The translations under genes and the position numbers were made by a program. A DNA stretch of 64,000 nt from assembly GCA_964558415.1 (NCBI GenBank), contig CAZLDI010000012.1, positions 42,097-106,096 on the forward strand, given 5' to 3'. The stretch comes from CAZLDI01 sp964558415 (lineage in GTDB: Bacteria; Chloroflexota; Dehalococcoidia; SM23-28-2; RBG-16-64-32). The notes under the pieces are model-generated. The model was not told the origin of the DNA. It was given only the letters and a program-made list of their open reading frames with translations, and did not search any database. Shown here piece by piece: positions 34,417 to 43,607 of the stretch (positions are counted from its first letter, which is position 1; each line of letters starts with the position of its first letter).

Positions 34417-35289
34417 ATGCCGACAGTAGAGGGAAGGCTCGTTAGCCTCCCCGTTTCCGGGCTGAGCCTCTACGTCCGCGACTGGGGCGGCGCCGGACCG
34501 CCGATAGTGCTGCTGCACGGCTTATCTTCGAACTCGCGCATCTGGGACCTGACCGCGCCGTACCTGTTGGAGCGTTTTCGTGTCATCGCCATCGACCAGC
34601 GTGGCCACGGCCTCAGTGACAAACCGGACGAAGGGTATGGTTTCAAGAACGTGACAGCCGACGTTGCCGAGCTCCTTGAGCTACTCGTCGTAAAGCGTCC
34701 GGTTGTCGTCGGCCATTCCTGGGGCGGCGCCGTCGCCGTTCAGTTCGCCGCGAGCTATCCAGATGCACCAGTAGCCATCGTCCTCGTTGACGGCGGCTTC
34801 ACGGAGCTGTCGCAGCGGGTCACCTGGGAGGCGGCTCAAGAGCAGATGCGTCCGCCGGAGATTGACGGCGTCCCCGTGGAGCGGTTCGTGGGATTCATGA
34901 AGAAGTGGCCCCAGCTCCAGGACATCTGGTCGGACGACATCAAGGAGATGGTGCTATCGAACTTCGAAGTGCGCGAAGACGGCACCATCGCCCGTCACCT
35001 CTCCGTGCCGAAGCACATGATGATAGCCCGCGAGCTCTACGAACAGAAGACGTCCGACCTCTATCCACGGGTGCGCTGCCCGGCGTTGCTAATACCCTGC
35101 GAACGGGATCCTACAAACGACATGGAGCGTCGCTGGCACGAATGGCGCGGCGAGGGCATCGCGCTGGCGCAACAGCGACTGCCGAACTGTACAGTGTTGC
35201 CGTTTCAGGACACCATTCACGATGTCCCGATTCAGAGACCGGCGGAGCTGGCCGGCGCGATTATCCAGTTCGCCGCGGGCAACGGCTAG
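34417..35289 (+). CDS. Alpha/beta hydrolase with Ser nucleophile
   Basis: 290 residues. Oxyanion loop VLLHGLSSNSRIWD, nucleophile elbow VVGHSWGGAVA with a catalytic Ser (unlike the two Asp-type hydrolases upstream), DQRGHGLSDKP, and a late region IPCERDPTND. The C-terminal His is in FQDTIHDVPIQ, a less typical context. Likely an esterase or C-C hydrolase. Its stop overlaps the convergent AAA gene by 4 bp. Confidence 0.86.
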   Translation: MPTVEGRLVSLPVSGLSLYVRDWGGAGPPIVLLHGLSSNSRIWDLTAPYLLERFRVIAIDQRGHGLSDKPDEGYGFKNVTADVAELLELLVVKRPVVVGHSWGGAVAVQFAASYPDAPVAIVLVDGGFTELSQRVTWEAAQEQMRPPEIDGVPVERFVGFMKKWPQLQDIWSDDIKEMVLSNFEVREDGTIARHLSVPKHMMIARELYEQKTSDLYPRVRCPALLIPCERDPTNDMERRWHEWRGEGIALAQQRLPNCTVLPFQDTIHDVPIQRPAELAGAIIQFAAGNG

Positions 35290-36875
35290 TAGTAGTTCGG
35301 CGCGCGCTCGTCAGCCTCGGGGCTGCTGCCGCCCTCCTGGGCCGCGAACATCTTGAACACGCGGTCGAACGTCTCACGGTTCAATACTGGCTCGCGACCA
35401 TCGTAAGACGCGCTCTCGGTTACCATCTCGACCAGGTCACGGGCATAGGAGGCTCGAGGCCGCAGACCGGGTTCGTTATAGAGCTTCTCGACTGCGTATT
35501 CAAGCGCCCCGTCAGCCACGAGGACCTGGCGCTGGCGGCACATCTTGCGCAGGATCTCCATGAACTCCGGCGGCTGTGGATTGGGAATCTCAACCTTGTA
35601 GAGAATGCGGCGGAGGAGAGCATCGTCCGCCAGGTCGCGCAGGCTTAGGTTGGTAGCCAGCAGGAGCTGAATGTTGAACGGCACCGTGAGCTTCTCACCG
35701 GTCGTCAGCATCAGCGTGTCCCAGCCGCGCTCCAGCGGGATTAGCCAGCGCGTCAGCAGGTCCCGGGCGTCTATCTTCTGGCGGCCGAAGTCGTCCACCA
35801 GCAGAACGCCCCCCTGCGCCTTGATGTGCGGCGGGACCTGATAAAAGCGCGACTGCGGATCGTGCGCAAGCTCCAGCGACTCCTGCCCCATCTCCGCGCC
35901 CAGCACGACGGCCGGCCGCCGAATGACAACCCAGCGGCGGTCCATCCTTGAGTCATCCCGGGCTATCGTTTCGCTGACGCCTTCCTCCAGCGGCTCGTGG
36001 ATGGACTGATCGAACACGCGGATCACCTGTCCATAGGCGTAGATGGCGTGCGGTACGAGGGTGAACCCATCCAGATCGTGCGCGAAACGCTCCAGGATAC
36101 TGCTCTTGCCGTTTCCGGACGGGCCGTAGAAGATGCCCGCCTTGCCGGAAAACAGGGCTCTGGCGACAGCGTCGGTGGTCTCACCTGAAAGCACGAGGTC
36201 GTTAAGGACGTTCTTGATGCGGCCCCGGCCGACGTCCTGACGCTGCGCCTGCACACGGCGCATCACCTCAGTGTACTGCTCTGCCGTCACCGGTACGGGT
36301 CCGGCGTATCGTGTGCGCTCCAGCGCCTCGGCGACTCGCTGCATGCCCCTTTCAGTGAGCCGGTAGCGATAGTTGCCCGTGTACAGGTCCGATTGGCTCA
36401 TCACCTCGACAAGCCGCTCGTCTGTGAGCGCAGAGATCAGGTGCTGGACGATGGTCGAACTCAAACCGAGCCGGCGCGTCAACTGGACCATGGACGGCGT
36501 GCCGGAGTAGTGAATGATCTTCAGTGACAGGTCCGTGAGAAACGCCTTCGAGAGGCCGATATCGATCAGCGTGCGCGGCTGGCGCGGCAGTACAGACTCG
36601 GACTTGTCGTCAACGTCCTCCAGGAGCGTCGTCGTGCCGCTAATGAAGCGGGAAAGGGAATCGCCCGGCGCGCCCTCCGTCTCGGCAGCCGGCGGCGTCT
36701 GGCCGGGCGCGTGCCGCTGGAACATGGTGGGCGTGCCGCCCGGGCCTTCGGCCGAGGCGCCGCCGCTCACAACGGGCGTTACGAACTCGCGGCGCTTAGG
36801 GGCTTCCGTCCCGTCGCTGTCAAGCGGGTGATCTTCCTGCGGCTCGCCGTCCGAGTAATCCTGATCGTTATCCAT
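35286..36875 (-). CDS. AAA+ ATPase with N-terminal winged-helix region
   Basis: 529 residues. A disordered acidic N terminus (about 1-75) precedes a helical/winged-helix part (about 100-185: LTRRLGLSSTIVQHLISAL, YRYRLTERGMQRVAEALE). The AAA core has Walker A GPSGNGKSS (251-259), Walker B GGVLLVDDFGRQ (355-366) and a sensor-1-type LLATNLSL. A C-terminal helical lid follows. No transmembrane segment. A remodelling or regulatory ATPase; the client is unknown. It is transcribed divergently from rex across a 246-bp gap. Confidence 0.83.
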   Translation of the reverse strand: MDNDQDYSDGEPQEDHPLDSDGTEAPKRREFVTPVVSGGASAEGPGGTPTMFQRHAPGQTPPAAETEGAPGDSLSRFISGTTTLLEDVDDKSESVLPRQPRTLIDIGLSKAFLTDLSLKIIHYSGTPSMVQLTRRLGLSSTIVQHLISALTDERLVEVMSQSDLYTGNYRYRLTERGMQRVAEALERTRYAGPVPVTAEQYTEVMRRVQAQRQDVGRGRIKNVLNDLVLSGETTDAVARALFSGKAGIFYGPSGNGKSSILERFAHDLDGFTLVPHAIYAYGQVIRVFDQSIHEPLEEGVSETIARDDSRMDRRWVVIRRPAVVLGAEMGQESLELAHDPQSRFYQVPPHIKAQGGVLLVDDFGRQKIDARDLLTRWLIPLERGWDTLMLTTGEKLTVPFNIQLLLATNLSLRDLADDALLRRILYKVEIPNPQPPEFMEILRKMCRQRQVLVADGALEYAVEKLYNEPGLRPRASYARDLVEMVTESASYDGREPVLNRETFDRVFKMFAAQEGGSSPEADERAPNYY

Positions 36876-36987
36876 CTAACATACCTCGCCCGCCGAACGT
36901 GTCCGGCCGTTTGTTGGAGGGTCATTTCCAGTTCACTCCCTTAGACGCTAGGCGGGAACGAACCGTTACTGATGTCCGTTGAATCGG

Positions 36988-37039
36988 TTTGTATTAATTT
37001 GCACAAACTCTTGACCGGCAGATTCGCCGGTGCTATAAA
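36988..37039 (+). promoter_or_regulatory. rex promoter (TTGACC-17-TATAAA) with Rex-like operator
   Basis: TTGACC (37011-37016) and TATAAA (37034-37039) are separated by 17 bp, a strong promoter pointing at rex. Immediately upstream, TTGTATTAATTTGCACAA (36989-37006) has the TTGT----ACAA ends and the length of Rex operators (consensus TTGTGANNNNNNTCACAA); the right half-site is good, the left weaker. The rest of the 246-bp gap to the AAA gene shows nothing else I can name. Autoregulation of rex is inferred. Confidence 0.65.
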
Positions 37040-37121
37040 GTTGTCAAGGCGAACCGCACCGTCAATTAGCGAGACCTATAGTTTCAATCAGCATTTACGA
37101 TAGCTGGCTCACCTCTTCCAC

Positions 37122-37742
37122 ATGGAGATACCACCTGTAGTCATCGACCGCCTCCCCCTCTACGCCCGCGCCCTCGCTTCACTCGAGGCCCAGACCCGCG
37201 ACGTCGTCAGCTCACAGGAGCTTGGTGCTCTGCTGAACGTGACGCCCGCTCAGATACGCAAAGACCTCAGTTATTTCGGTCGATTCGGCAAGCAGGGCCG
37301 CGGCTACAACGTCCGCAAGCTGCTGGACGAGCTGCGCACGATCCTGCGCTTGAACAGGCAGTGGAAGCTGGCGCTTGTGGGAGTGGGGCGGTTGGGCCGC
37401 GCAATCCTCGGCTACGAAGGGTTCGTGCCGCAGGGATTCCGCATCGTCGCCGCCTTCGACTCCAGCCCCGAGATGATCGGCGTCCTCGTGAACGGCCTGG
37501 CGATCCGCGACACGAAGGAGCTGGAGGCGGTGCTCGCCGAAACGCCCGTCGATATCGGTATCGTCGCTGTACCCGGAGAGACCGCGCAGGCCGTGATCGA
37601 CGCCCTCGTGCGCAACGGCGTCCAGGCCATCCTCAACTACGCCCCCGTTGCCGCCCACGTCCCCCGTGGCGTCCAGATCCGCCGCATCGATCCCGTGCTC
37701 GCCCTGCAGGGGATGACGTACTACCTGAAGCCCGGCCCGTAA
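37122..37742 (+). CDS. rex: Redox-sensing transcriptional repressor Rex
   Basis: 206 residues, full length. The N-terminal winged helix (about 5-75) has VVIDRLPLYARALASLE, VSSQELGALLNVTPAQIRKDLSYFG and GKQGRGYNV, nearly diagnostic of Rex. The C-terminal Rossmann domain has LVGVGRLGRAILGY and DIGIVAVPGETAQAVID, and binds NADH/NAD+. Rex represses energy-metabolism genes and is released when NADH is high. Candidate operators lie before rex, the atp operon and etfBA in this window. It converges on mreB with a 1-bp gap. Confidence 0.96.
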   Translation: MEIPPVVIDRLPLYARALASLEAQTRDVVSSQELGALLNVTPAQIRKDLSYFGRFGKQGRGYNVRKLLDELRTILRLNRQWKLALVGVGRLGRAILGYEGFVPQGFRIVAAFDSSPEMIGVLVNGLAIRDTKELEAVLAETPVDIGIVAVPGETAQAVIDALVRNGVQAILNYAPVAAHVPRGVQIRRIDPVLALQGMTYYLKPGP

Positions 37743-37743
37743 C

Positions 37744-38772
37744 TTACAGGTTGACCAGCCACTCGCCCTCGGCGGGCTGAGCGCGCTTGATCAAGTCCAG
37801 GTGGTCCAGGGCGATGCCCGCTCCCATCGCGACGCACTCCATCGGGTTGTCCGCCACGTAGCAGGAGATGCCAATCTCTTGCGTGATCAGGCGGTCCAGG
37901 TTGCGCAGCAGCGCCGTCCCGCCGGTCAGCACGATGCCGCGGTCCATGATGTCTGAGGCCAGCTCCGGCGGCGTGCGTTCCAGAACGGAGCGGACCGCGC
38001 CGATGATCGCCTGGACGGAGTCCGCTATCCCCTGGCTCACGTCCGTTGAAGTTACGGTAATGGTGCGAGGCAGGCCGCTGATCTGGTCGCGGCCGCGCAC
38101 CTGGTAGGTCATCTCTTCCTCCAGCGGAAGCGCGCTACCGATCGCTATCTTCAGCTCCTCCGCCGTGCGGTCGCCGATGACCAGGTTGTGGCGCCGTTTC
38201 ACGTGCTGAGCGATGGCGTCATCCAGCCGGTCGCCCGCGACGCGCACAGACTCCGTGACGACGATCCCGTACATAGAAATCACTGCGGCCTCTGCCCGGC
38301 CACCACCGATGTCCACCACCATGTGCCCCTGCGGGGCGCTCACCGGGATGCGCGCGCCGATCGCCGCCGCCAGCGGTTCCGGGATGATATGCGCCGGGCG
38401 CCGCGCCCCTGCCGCCTCAGCGGCGTCCTGCACCGCGCGTTGTTCTACACCGGTGACGCCCGCCGGCACGCAGATCATCACCTCCGGCCGGATGAACGAC
38501 ACGCGGCCCATGATCCTGCTGATGAAGTAGCGCAGCATCGCCTCCGTGGTCACGTAGTCGGCGATGACCCCCTCGCGCATCGGCCGGATCACCTGGATCG
38601 CCCCCGGCGTGCGGCCCAGCATCTCACGGGCCTCCGTGCCCACGGCCACGATGCTGTTATCGCGCTGAGCGACGGCGACGACCGAGGGCTCGGCGATCAC
38701 GATGCCTCGGCCCTTTACGTAGACGAGCACGTTGGCCGTGCCGAGGTCTACGCCGATTCGTTTGCCAAACAA
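37744..38772 (-). CDS. mreB: Rod-shape-determining actin homologue MreB
   Basis: 342 residues. Actin-fold nucleotide motifs: GVDLGTANVLVYVKGRG at the N terminus, VVDIGGGRAEAAVIS (phosphate 2) and the C-terminal GIVLTGGTALLRNLD (adenosine). EERTAYxLR-type MreB landmarks are also present as PEPLAAAIGARIPV. MreB filaments position the wall-elongation machinery under the membrane. It lies 3 bp downstream of murA on the same strand, an arrangement that supports a peptidoglycan-making, elongated cell. Confidence 0.95.
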   Translation of the reverse strand: MFGKRIGVDLGTANVLVYVKGRGIVIAEPSVVAVAQRDNSIVAVGTEAREMLGRTPGAIQVIRPMREGVIADYVTTEAMLRYFISRIMGRVSFIRPEVMICVPAGVTGVEQRAVQDAAEAAGARRPAHIIPEPLAAAIGARIPVSAPQGHMVVDIGGGRAEAAVISMYGIVVTESVRVAGDRLDDAIAQHVKRRHNLVIGDRTAEELKIAIGSALPLEEEMTYQVRGRDQISGLPRTITVTSTDVSQGIADSVQAIIGAVRSVLERTPPELASDIMDRGIVLTGGTALLRNLDRLITQEIGISCYVADNPMECVAMGAGIALDHLDLIKRAQPAEGEWLVNL

Positions 38773-38775
38773 AAC

Positions 38776-40047
38776 TCACACTCTCTCGATCGCAGCACCC
38801 AACGAGCTCAACCGCTCATCGATGCGCTCATAGCCGCGGTCTACGTGGTAGACGTCCGTGATCTCCGTCCTGCCTTTGGCCGTCAGCCCAGCCAGGATTA
38901 GCGCCGCGCCGGCGCGCACGTCCAGCGCGCGCACCTGTGCGCCGATCAGGGGCGTCGGCCCGCTAATAATAGCAGTGGTCGCGCCCGTGGTCACTACCTC
39001 CGCGCCCATCTTACGCAGTTCGCTCACATATAGAAGCCGGTTATCGAACACCCGCTCGTGGATGTAGCTCACGCCCTCAGCCTGCGTGAGCAGGACAGCC
39101 ATCAGCGCCTGCAGGTCGGTCGCCAGGCCTGGATACGGCAGCGCCTGGATCGTCACCGCGCGGAAGTCGCCGGTGCTCCGTATCCACAGTACGTTGCCTT
39201 CCGCCACAATCTGAGCGCCCGCCTCCCTCATCTTGTGGATCAGCGAGACCAGGTGCTCGGGGCACGAGCCTTTGATCTCCAGCTCACCGCGAGTGATGGC
39301 GGCGGCGATGGCGTACGTCCCGGCCTCCAGCCGGTCCGGGATGATCTCGTAAGTGGTGCCATGCAGCCGCTCGACGCCTTCGATCTCGATTGTGTGGTTG
39401 CCCGCACCGGTGATGCGCGCTCCCATGAGGCGAAGCATCTCCGCAAGCCCCTGTACCTCCGGCTCCGACGCGGCGTTCACGATCTGCGTCCGCCCCCTCG
39501 CCGTAACCGCCGCCATCATCAGGTTCTGCGTTCCCAGCACGCTGGGGTAGTCGGCGAATATGGTCGCTCCTTTCAGGTTCTTGCCCCGGACCACGAACTG
39601 TTGCTCCATACGGGAGACTTCCGCGCCAAGGGCCACGAACCCTGCCAGGTGCACGTCTATCGGACGCTGGCCGATGACGTCCCCGCCGGGCGGCGAGCAA
39701 GCCGCCGCTCCCAGGCGGCCCAGCAGCGCCCCCATGACCAGGAAGCTCCCGCGCAGGCTGCTCACAAGTTCGTTGGGTGGGGAACCCGAGTGAATGTTCG
39801 CCGCGTTGATGCGCAGAGCGTGCGACCCCGCCAAATCGACGGTAGCTCCGAGGCTGCGCAGGACCTGCGCCATGTGCTGCACATCGCCAATGTCGGGCAC
39901 GTTGGTGAGAACGCACTCCTCAGGGACCAGCAGTGCAGCCGCCATCGCCCCCAGTGTGGCGTTCTTGGAGCCGCTGACTGTAATGCTGCCTTGAAGCGGG
40001 CGCCCGCCTTCAATGACGAGAGAGCGTCCGCTGTCCTGCAGGGCCAT
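38776..40047 (-). CDS. murA: UDP-N-acetylglucosamine 1-carboxyvinyltransferase with Asp in place of the active-site Cys
   Basis: 423 residues; first committed step of peptidoglycan synthesis, transferring enolpyruvyl from PEP. VSGSKNATLGAMAAALL holds the substrate-binding Lys (28) and Asn. The loop that usually reads G-C-x-I-G-x-R-P is PPGGDVIGQRPIDVH, so Asp 123 occupies the Cys 115 (E. coli) position. Asp at this site is known in mycobacterial and chlamydial MurA and makes the enzyme insensitive to fosfomycin. Rest of fold intact (SVLGTQNLMMAA, RGYERIDERLSSLGA). It follows atpC by 21 bp on the same strand. Confidence 0.96.
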   Translation of the reverse strand: MALQDSGRSLVIEGGRPLQGSITVSGSKNATLGAMAAALLVPEECVLTNVPDIGDVQHMAQVLRSLGATVDLAGSHALRINAANIHSGSPPNELVSSLRGSFLVMGALLGRLGAAACSPPGGDVIGQRPIDVHLAGFVALGAEVSRMEQQFVVRGKNLKGATIFADYPSVLGTQNLMMAAVTARGRTQIVNAASEPEVQGLAEMLRLMGARITGAGNHTIEIEGVERLHGTTYEIIPDRLEAGTYAIAAAITRGELEIKGSCPEHLVSLIHKMREAGAQIVAEGNVLWIRSTGDFRAVTIQALPYPGLATDLQALMAVLLTQAEGVSYIHERVFDNRLLYVSELRKMGAEVVTTGATTAIISGPTPLIGAQVRALDVRAGAALILAGLTAKGRTEITDVYHVDRGYERIDERLSSLGAAIERV

Positions 40048-40068
40048 CCTGGCCGCCGACCTGCCGGT

Positions 40069-40509
40069 CTAGACGCCCGGAGGTCCCGGCCTCTGGCCGG
40101 TCCGCCGACGGCGACGCTCCGCGATCTTCAGCCTCAGCAAGGCGCGCTGCAACGCGGCGGCCGCGAGTGCGAGGTCCTCCGCTGACTCGCGCGCTTCGAC
40201 GCGGCGTTCTGCCTGCCGGCGCGCCTCCTCCGCTCGCGCGATGTCGATCTCCTCCGCGCGTTCCACCGCATCCGCCAGGATCGTAACGCGGTCCTGTCGC
40301 ACCTCCAGGAAGCCGCCCGTTATCGCCATCTCGGTTTCGTCACTGCCCTTGATCAGGCGCATCAGGCCGGGCTTGATCATCGTCAACAGCGGCGCGTGCA
40401 TCGGCAGCACCGTCAGCTCGCCCTCGATCCCCGGCGCCACGACCTCATCTACGCCGTCGTCGGAGTAGACGACGCGCTCGGCCGTTACGATATCAACCTT
40501 CAGCGGCAT
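40069..40509 (-). CDS. atpC: ATP synthase F1 epsilon subunit
   Basis: 146 residues. N-terminal beta-sandwich: LKVDIVTAERVVYSDD, GIEGELTVLPMHAPLLTMIK and ITGGFLEVRQDRVTILAD. The C-terminal two-helix region is rich in Ala, Arg and Glu and ends with an Arg/Pro-rich tail longer than usual. Epsilon is part of the rotor stalk and can inhibit ATP hydrolysis. Last atp gene, separated from atpD by a 94-residue unknown gene. Confidence 0.95.
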   Translation of the reverse strand: MPLKVDIVTAERVVYSDDGVDEVVAPGIEGELTVLPMHAPLLTMIKPGLMRLIKGSDETEMAITGGFLEVRQDRVTILADAVERAEEIDIARAEEARRQAERRVEARESAEDLALAAAALQRALLRLKIAERRRRRTGQRPGPPGV

Positions 40510-40511
40510 CT

Positions 40512-40796
40512 CTAGTTCACCATCTCACGCAGGAAATCTCGCAGGCGCGGCGTGTCAGCCAGCGCCCGCCGCAGGCCATCTATCTCACCCTTACCAACGA
40601 CGAGAGGGCTGCGCTGGAAACGGCCCGAGTGGTCATAGTAGCAGAATCGCACGGAGCGCGACCCGTCCTCAAACTCCAGAAGCTGGAGCGACGGCTCGTG
40701 GTGTTCGCCCGGATACGACGCCTCTTCCGCGATGACGCCGCGACCCCAGTGGAGATCGAAGGGGCGTGGAGTAGGCCTGGAGCCCTTCTGTGGCAC
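40512..40796 (-). CDS. Small conserved-looking protein encoded between atpD and atpC
   Basis: 94 residues, GTG start 1 bp after the atpD stop and stop 2 bp before atpC, so it is tightly embedded in the operon. It begins with basic/proline residues (PQKGSRPTPRPFDLHWGRG), then predicted strands (SLQLLEFEDGSRSVRFCYY, RFQRSPLVVGKGEIDGL) and a final helix (RDFLREMVN). No family recognised and no membrane segment. The spacing argues for a real gene with a role tied to the ATP synthase or simply a long-standing passenger. Confidence 0.75.
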   Translation of the reverse strand: MPQKGSRPTPRPFDLHWGRGVIAEEASYPGEHHEPSLQLLEFEDGSRSVRFCYYDHSGRFQRSPLVVGKGEIDGLRRALADTPRLRDFLREMVN

Positions 40797-40797
40797 G

Positions 40798-42202
<1,405 letters not shown>

Positions 42203-42210
<8 letters not shown>

Positions 42211-42721
42211 GGTTACCTCCAGGAGCTAGGAGCAGGGAGCCAGGAGCAAGTTTATTCGGTTCCAGATCCGCCCCGTACTCTATTCTTTCCTCACCTATCT
42301 GGTGACGCTGCCAGTCGCCGCCACCATTTAGCTTCGATCGCATCGCGCGCAACAAGCCAAACAGTAACTTTCCTGTTTCTAATCTGAGGCTATCCGTCGC
42401 TTCAAGAGGGGGCGCGACTACAATCTCGTTGCGCCTCATAAAGTGCAATTGGCTCTCGACCTCGTTGAGTGAACTGATAGCCATTTCCAGGAATCGAATG
42501 TAATCGCGAAGCGTGCCCCTACCGTGGCCTTCGGCGATGTTGGAGCTGACCGAGGAAGCCGCTTTGAGGAGCTGTACTCTCAGCCATTGGTCGCGAGCTG
42601 GAATCAAATTTCCCAGCTCATACGCGGCAGACGCGAGATCGTCGGCCCGCTGCCAGGCGACGAGCCTTCGGAACCCCGCGGCTCCCGGCTCCTTGCTCCC
42701 GGCTCCTTGCTCCACGATCAT
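42203..42721 (-). CDS. Four-helix-bundle protein (23S rRNA intervening-sequence type) inserted between atpG and atpD
   Basis: 172 residues. The core matches the S23/IVP four-helix-bundle family: FRRLVAWQRADDLASAAYEL, SNIAEGHGRGTLRDYIRFL and SLNEVESQLHF. The family occurs inside 23S rRNA genes and as free genes, and is related to the Avd accessory protein of diversity-generating retroelements; function unknown. Its ATG overlaps the atpG TGA (ATGA) and its TAA lies 8 bp inside atpD. The first 15 and last 20 codons consist of GGAGC-type repeats, so the protein ends are repeat-derived. Confidence 0.85.
42206..42720. mobile_element. Putative repeat-bounded element carrying the four-helix-bundle gene
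   Basis: On the minus strand the gene begins with repeated units GGAGCAAGGAGCCGGGAGC and ends with the inverse, TTGCTCCTGGCTCCCTGCTC followed by CTAGCTCC. The two ends are thus imperfect inverted copies of a GGAGC-N-(A/G)-GGAGC repeat, about 35 bp each (42680-42714 and 42228-42250). The remainder between atpG and atpD is entirely this unit. This looks like a small mobile or formerly mobile element, inserted without disturbing the flanking atp frames. Confidence 0.55.
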
Positions 42722-43587
42722 CCCTTAAGAGCTTCCACGCCGCCCGTGATGTCCAGCAGTTCACTGGTGATGCTCTCCTGGCGGGCCTTGTTGTAGACCA
42801 GTGTGAGGTCTCGAATCAGTTCGTTCGCGTTGTCCGTGGCGTTGCGCATCGCGACCATGCGGGCCGACTGCTCGCTGGCGATCGACTCCAGCATCGCCTC
42901 GTAGACCTGCCGCTCGACGTATCGCGGGAGCAGCTCCGCCAGCACGGCTTCCCGGTCCGGCTCGTATATGTAGTCGATCGCCAGCGTCGCCTTGTCCGCC
43001 GCCGGCTCAACCGGAAGCAGCTTGAGGATCTCCGGCCGCTGCACTACCGTGCTTTCGAAGTGAGCGTAAATCAAATGGACCTCGTCCACCAGTTGCTCGC
43101 TGAAGTCCTGCATTGCGATCTGCGCGATCGGGCGCATGTCGGCGTATCCCGGCCTGTCACCGATGGCCAGGAACTCCGCGACGACATTCTGGCCGGTCCG
43201 CCTCATGAAGTCCCGGCCTTTTTTCCCCACCGCCACGACACGCGCGGGCACGCCTCTTCCCAGGATGAACTGAGCAGCCGCCCGGTTCAGCGTGGACGGC
43301 AAACCGCCGGAAAGCCCGCGGTCCGGCGTCATCAGGATAATCTCGATCGCGCGGACTTCCTCGCGCCGTCGCAACAGCGGATGCAACGTCTCCGGGTCAG
43401 CCAGCGGAACTGTCTCCGCCAGGTCCGCAAGCACCCAGCGCAACTTCTCAGCGTAGGGCCGCGCCGCCAGTGCGCTCTGCTGGGCGCGCCGCATCTTGGA
43501 CGCGGCAACCAGCTCCATGGCGCGCGTAATCTTCGCAGTGTTCTGCACACTGCGGGTGCGCCGCTTGATCTCGCGAAGCGTTGCCAC
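42718..43587 (-). CDS. atpG: ATP synthase F1 gamma subunit
   Basis: 289 residues. N terminus ATLREIKRRTRSVQNTAKIT with AMELVAASKMRRAQ, and C terminus ARMVAMRNATDNANELIRDL with YNKARQESITSELLDI, are the two coiled-coil halves of the rotor shaft. The central Rossmann-like part contains MTPDRGLSGGL, the usual TSDRGLCGG with Pro and Ser replacements. It lies 20 bp after atpA. Confidence 0.96.
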   Translation of the reverse strand: MATLREIKRRTRSVQNTAKITRAMELVAASKMRRAQQSALAARPYAEKLRWVLADLAETVPLADPETLHPLLRRREEVRAIEIILMTPDRGLSGGLPSTLNRAAAQFILGRGVPARVVAVGKKGRDFMRRTGQNVVAEFLAIGDRPGYADMRPIAQIAMQDFSEQLVDEVHLIYAHFESTVVQRPEILKLLPVEPAADKATLAIDYIYEPDREAVLAELLPRYVERQVYEAMLESIASEQSARMVAMRNATDNANELIRDLTLVYNKARQESITSELLDITGGVEALKG

Positions 43588-43607
43588 CTACAAAATCGCC
43601 TGCAGCA

